Origin: Phycicoccus endophyticus
Lineage (GTDB): Bacteria; Actinomycetota; Actinomycetes; Actinomycetales; Dermatophilaceae
NCBI RefSeq assembly: GCF_011326735.1
Contig: NZ_JAANCN010000001.1
Span: 496,001 to 560,000 of the forward strand
Reading direction: 5' to 3'
DNA length: 64,000 bases
Part shown: positions 62,022-64,000 of the stretch, in pieces
Layout of the letters: each line of letters begins with the position of its first letter
Numbering within the stretch: position 1 is the stretch's first letter
Translations under genes and position numbers: made by a program
The notes under the pieces: generated by a model
The model's database searches: none
What the model saw: the letters and a program-made list of their open reading frames with translations, nothing else
Told to the model about the DNA's origin: nothing

Positions 62022-62734
62022 CCGCCGTCGCCCGGCGCACCCGCCGCTCCACCGGGCGGCTGCGGGCCCTCGCCGCCGACGGCGCCGACCGGCTCGGGCA
62101 GGCCGGCGCCGAGGAGGTCCTCGCCTGGGCGGCCGCCACCTTCCCCGGCACCCTGACCGTCGCGAGCAGCATGGAGACCTCCGTGCTGCCGCACCTGGTC
62201 TCACAGCAGGTGCCCGGGGTCGACGTGCTCTTCCTCGACACCGGCTACCACTTCGCCGAGACCCTCGGGGCCCGCGACGAGGTCGCCCACACCCTCGACG
62301 TCACCGTCGTCGACGTCCGACCGGAACGCACCGTCGCGCAGCAGGACGTCGAGCACGGTCCGCGCCTCCACGAGCGCGACCCCGCCGCCTGCTGCCGCAT
62401 GCGCAAGGTCGAGCCGCTGCGTGCGGCCCTGGCCGGCTACGAGTGCTGGGTCACCGGCGTGCGCCGTGAGGAGTCGGCGAGCCGGGCCGACACGCCCCTC
62501 GTCGCCTTCGACGAGACCAACGGCCTGGTCAAGGTCAACCCGCTCGCCGCGTGGAGCGCCGACGACGTGCTCGGCTACGGCCTGCGCCACCGGCTGCCGG
62601 TCAACCTCATGCTCTCGTCCGAGTACCCGTCGATCGGGTGCGCGCCGTGCACCGCCCGGGTCGAGCCGGGGGCCCACCCCCGCTCCGGACGGTGGTCGGG
62701 GATGAGCAAGACCGAGTGCGGGATCCACGGATGA
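62018..62734 (+). CDS. cysH: Adenylylsulfate (APS) reductase CysH
   Basis: The 238 aa enzyme has the 4Fe-4S-type cysteine set: CC in PAACCRMRKVEPL, CAPC in SIGCAPCTARV, and the C-terminal ECGIHG with the catalytic cysteine. Two adjacent cysteine pairs mark an APS-specific reductase and not the cluster-free PAPS type. Motifs SSMETSVL and VTGVRREESASR shape the nucleotide site. The GTG overlaps the reductase stop (GTGA), and it runs on into cysG (ATGA). Confidence 0.95.
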   Translation: MTAVARRTRRSTGRLRALAADGADRLGQAGAEEVLAWAAATFPGTLTVASSMETSVLPHLVSQQVPGVDVLFLDTGYHFAETLGARDEVAHTLDVTVVDVRPERTVAQQDVEHGPRLHERDPAACCRMRKVEPLRAALAGYECWVTGVRREESASRADTPLVAFDETNGLVKVNPLAAWSADDVLGYGLRHRLPVNLMLSSEYPSIGCAPCTARVEPGAHPRSGRWSGMSKTECGIHG

Positions 62735-63933
62735 GCCTGCCGGTGGCCCTCGACCTGCGCGGTCGCCGCGTCGTCGCCGTCGGTGGGGGCCCGGTGTCGG
62801 CACGCCGGGTCGCCGCCTTCCACGCCGAGGGGGCCCGGGTCCACGTCGTCGCCCCGTGGCTGTGCGAGGACCTCGCCGGGCTCGCCGGTACCGGGGAGGT
62901 CACCTGGGCCGAGCGCGACTACGCCGGCCCCGAGGACCTCGAGGGCGCCTGGCTGGTGCACACCGCGACCGGCGACCGGCTCGTGGACGCGACCGTGCGG
63001 GCCGACGCCCAGGCGGCCCGGCTGTGGTGCGTGGACGCCACCGACGCCGAGGCGAGCGCCCTGGCCGTCCTGGCCCGCCACCGGGTCACGACCCCGGACG
63101 GGACGCTCACCGTGGCCGTCCACGCCGACGGCGACCCCGGGCTGGCCCGCGACGCCGCCCGCTCACTCGCCCGGGACCTCGCGACGGGCGGCACCGACCT
63201 GCGCCGTCGGCGCCCTCGCCGCGGACCCGGGTGGGTCGCGCTCGTCGGCGGTGGCCCGGGCGACGCCGGGCTGCTCACCGCCCGCGGGCACGAGCTGCTC
63301 GCCGCGGCCGACGTCGTCGTCGTCGACCGGCTCGCCCCCCGCGACCTGCTCGAGGCGCTCCCCGCGAGCGTGCGGGTCGTCGACGTCGGCAAGCTGCCCG
63401 GTCGGCATGCCGTCCCCCAGGACCGGATCACCGACGTGCTCCTCGAGGAGGCCCTGGCCGGCCACGGCGTGGTGCGGCTCAAGGGCGGCGACCCGTACGT
63501 CTTCGGGCGGGGCGGCGAGGAGCGGCTCGCGTGCGAGGCCCGCGGCATCGCCGTCGAGGTGGTCCCGGGCGTCACGAGTGCGGTGGCCGTGCCCGCGGCG
63601 GCCGGTATCCCGGTGACCCACCGGGGGGTCAGCCGCGGGTTCACCGTCGTCACCGGCCACGACGAGCTGCCGGCGCTGCCCACCGGCTCCGAGCACACCC
63701 TCGTCCTCCTCATGGGGGTGGCGACGCTGGGCGCGTCGACCCGGGCGCTGCTCGCGGCCGGGCGCGCGGCGGACTGCCCGGTGGCCGTCGTCGAGCGCGG
63801 CTGGCAGCCCACGCAGCGCACGACGGTGGGCACCCTCGGGGACATCGCCGAGCGGGCCCGGGCCGCAGGCGTCGAGAACCCCGCGGTCGTCGTCGTCGGC
63901 GACGTCGTCCGGCTGGCCCACCCGGCCGGCTAG
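62731..63933 (+). CDS. cysG: Siroheme synthase: precorrin-2 dehydrogenase fused to uroporphyrinogen methyltransferase
   Basis: The 400 aa fusion has an N-terminal Met8p-like NAD domain (residues 1-150, LDLRGRRVVAVGGGPVSARR) that oxidises precorrin-2 and may insert iron, and a C-terminal SUMT domain with VALVGGGPGDAGLLT, KGGDPYVFGRGGEE, VPGVTSAVAVPAAAGIP and VERGWQPTQ. It is shorter than E. coli CysG because the middle region is reduced. It makes siroheme for the reductase two genes upstream. Confidence 0.93.
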   Translation: MSLPVALDLRGRRVVAVGGGPVSARRVAAFHAEGARVHVVAPWLCEDLAGLAGTGEVTWAERDYAGPEDLEGAWLVHTATGDRLVDATVRADAQAARLWCVDATDAEASALAVLARHRVTTPDGTLTVAVHADGDPGLARDAARSLARDLATGGTDLRRRRPRRGPGWVALVGGGPGDAGLLTARGHELLAAADVVVVDRLAPRDLLEALPASVRVVDVGKLPGRHAVPQDRITDVLLEEALAGHGVVRLKGGDPYVFGRGGEERLACEARGIAVEVVPGVTSAVAVPAAAGIPVTHRGVSRGFTVVTGHDELPALPTGSEHTLVLLMGVATLGASTRALLAAGRAADCPVAVVERGWQPTQRTTVGTLGDIAERARAAGVENPAVVVVGDVVRLAHPAG

Positions 63934-63967
63934 GAGGACCCGGGCGGGTGGGCCGGCCGGCGCTCGG

Positions 63968-64000
63968 CTACGCGAGCGAGCGCAGGACGTACTGGAGGAT
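63968..64000 (-). CDS. C-terminal end of an unidentified gene
   Basis: The last ten codons of a minus-strand frame (ILQYVLRSLA, stop at 63970-63968) enter from the right edge. The gap to the convergent cysG is 34 nt, consistent with a real gene end, but the fragment is too short to name. Confidence 0.4.
   Translation of the reverse strand: MLQYVLRSLA

Overview
The window is about 73% G+C, with dense, short-spaced operons, stop/start overlaps of the ATGA/GTGA type, and gene orders typical of Actinomycetota: thrS...HIT...pgsA-patA-pimA...pdxS...pdxT-yebC, and hemE/hemG/hemQ next to DUF3000-RNase D-dxs. Phosphatidylinositol mannoside genes, a tuberculostearic-type 10-methyl fatty acid cassette and HemQ-type heme synthesis point to a high-GC actinobacterium, most likely Micrococcales (Intrasporangiaceae/Ornithinimicrobiaceae-like). 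This is an inference from gene content, not a database match. It looks like ordinary chromosome; I see no prophage, IS transposase or CRISPR array.

Layout. 0-7 kb: yebC-pdxT and pdxS (vitamin B6), separated by an inserted kynureninase gene and a repeat array, then a membrane protein, pimA, patA and pgsA (PIM lipids). 7-13.5 kb: an EF-G paralogue with eroded GTPase motifs, HIT hydrolase, GNAT, PPK2, a possible structured RNA, thrS. 13.6-21 kb: MaoC-FabG-thiolase lipid operon with divergent TetR, then tmsB-tmsA-MOSC. 21-27 kb: tRNA-Val, pabC-pabB, pckG, fba. 27-32 kb: ArsP-like permease, two SDRs, ZIP protein, small conserved proteins, an ASCH remnant, and a tRNA Gly-Cys-Val cluster. 32.5-41 kb: BrkB, AidB, second PPK2, RibD-like reductase, hydrolase, LigD, MsrB. 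41-51.5 kb: an AbiEi/DUF559 nuclease-like gene between repeat copies, hemQ-hemG, lipoprotein, DinB-hemE, transporter, DUF3000, RNase D, ArsR-VOC, PPOX. 51.5-64 kb: fadA-fadB, an HTH-MurA fusion, aldo/keto reductase, dxs, an SOS-box gene, and the sulfite reductase-cysH-cysG assimilation operon.

Three things stand out. First, a hairpin repeat family sits directly after the stop codons of kynU, msrB and hemQ, co-oriented with each gene; two copies flank the nuclease-like gene and one copy has its loop inverted. Second, a MurA-like enzyme carries an N-terminal XRE DNA-binding domain and has a perfect palindrome in its own promoter. Third, an uncharacterised small protein starts inside a consensus LexA box. 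Many genes here also have a TANNNT box 6-8 nt before the start codon, which implies leaderless transcripts; I used that to settle several starts.
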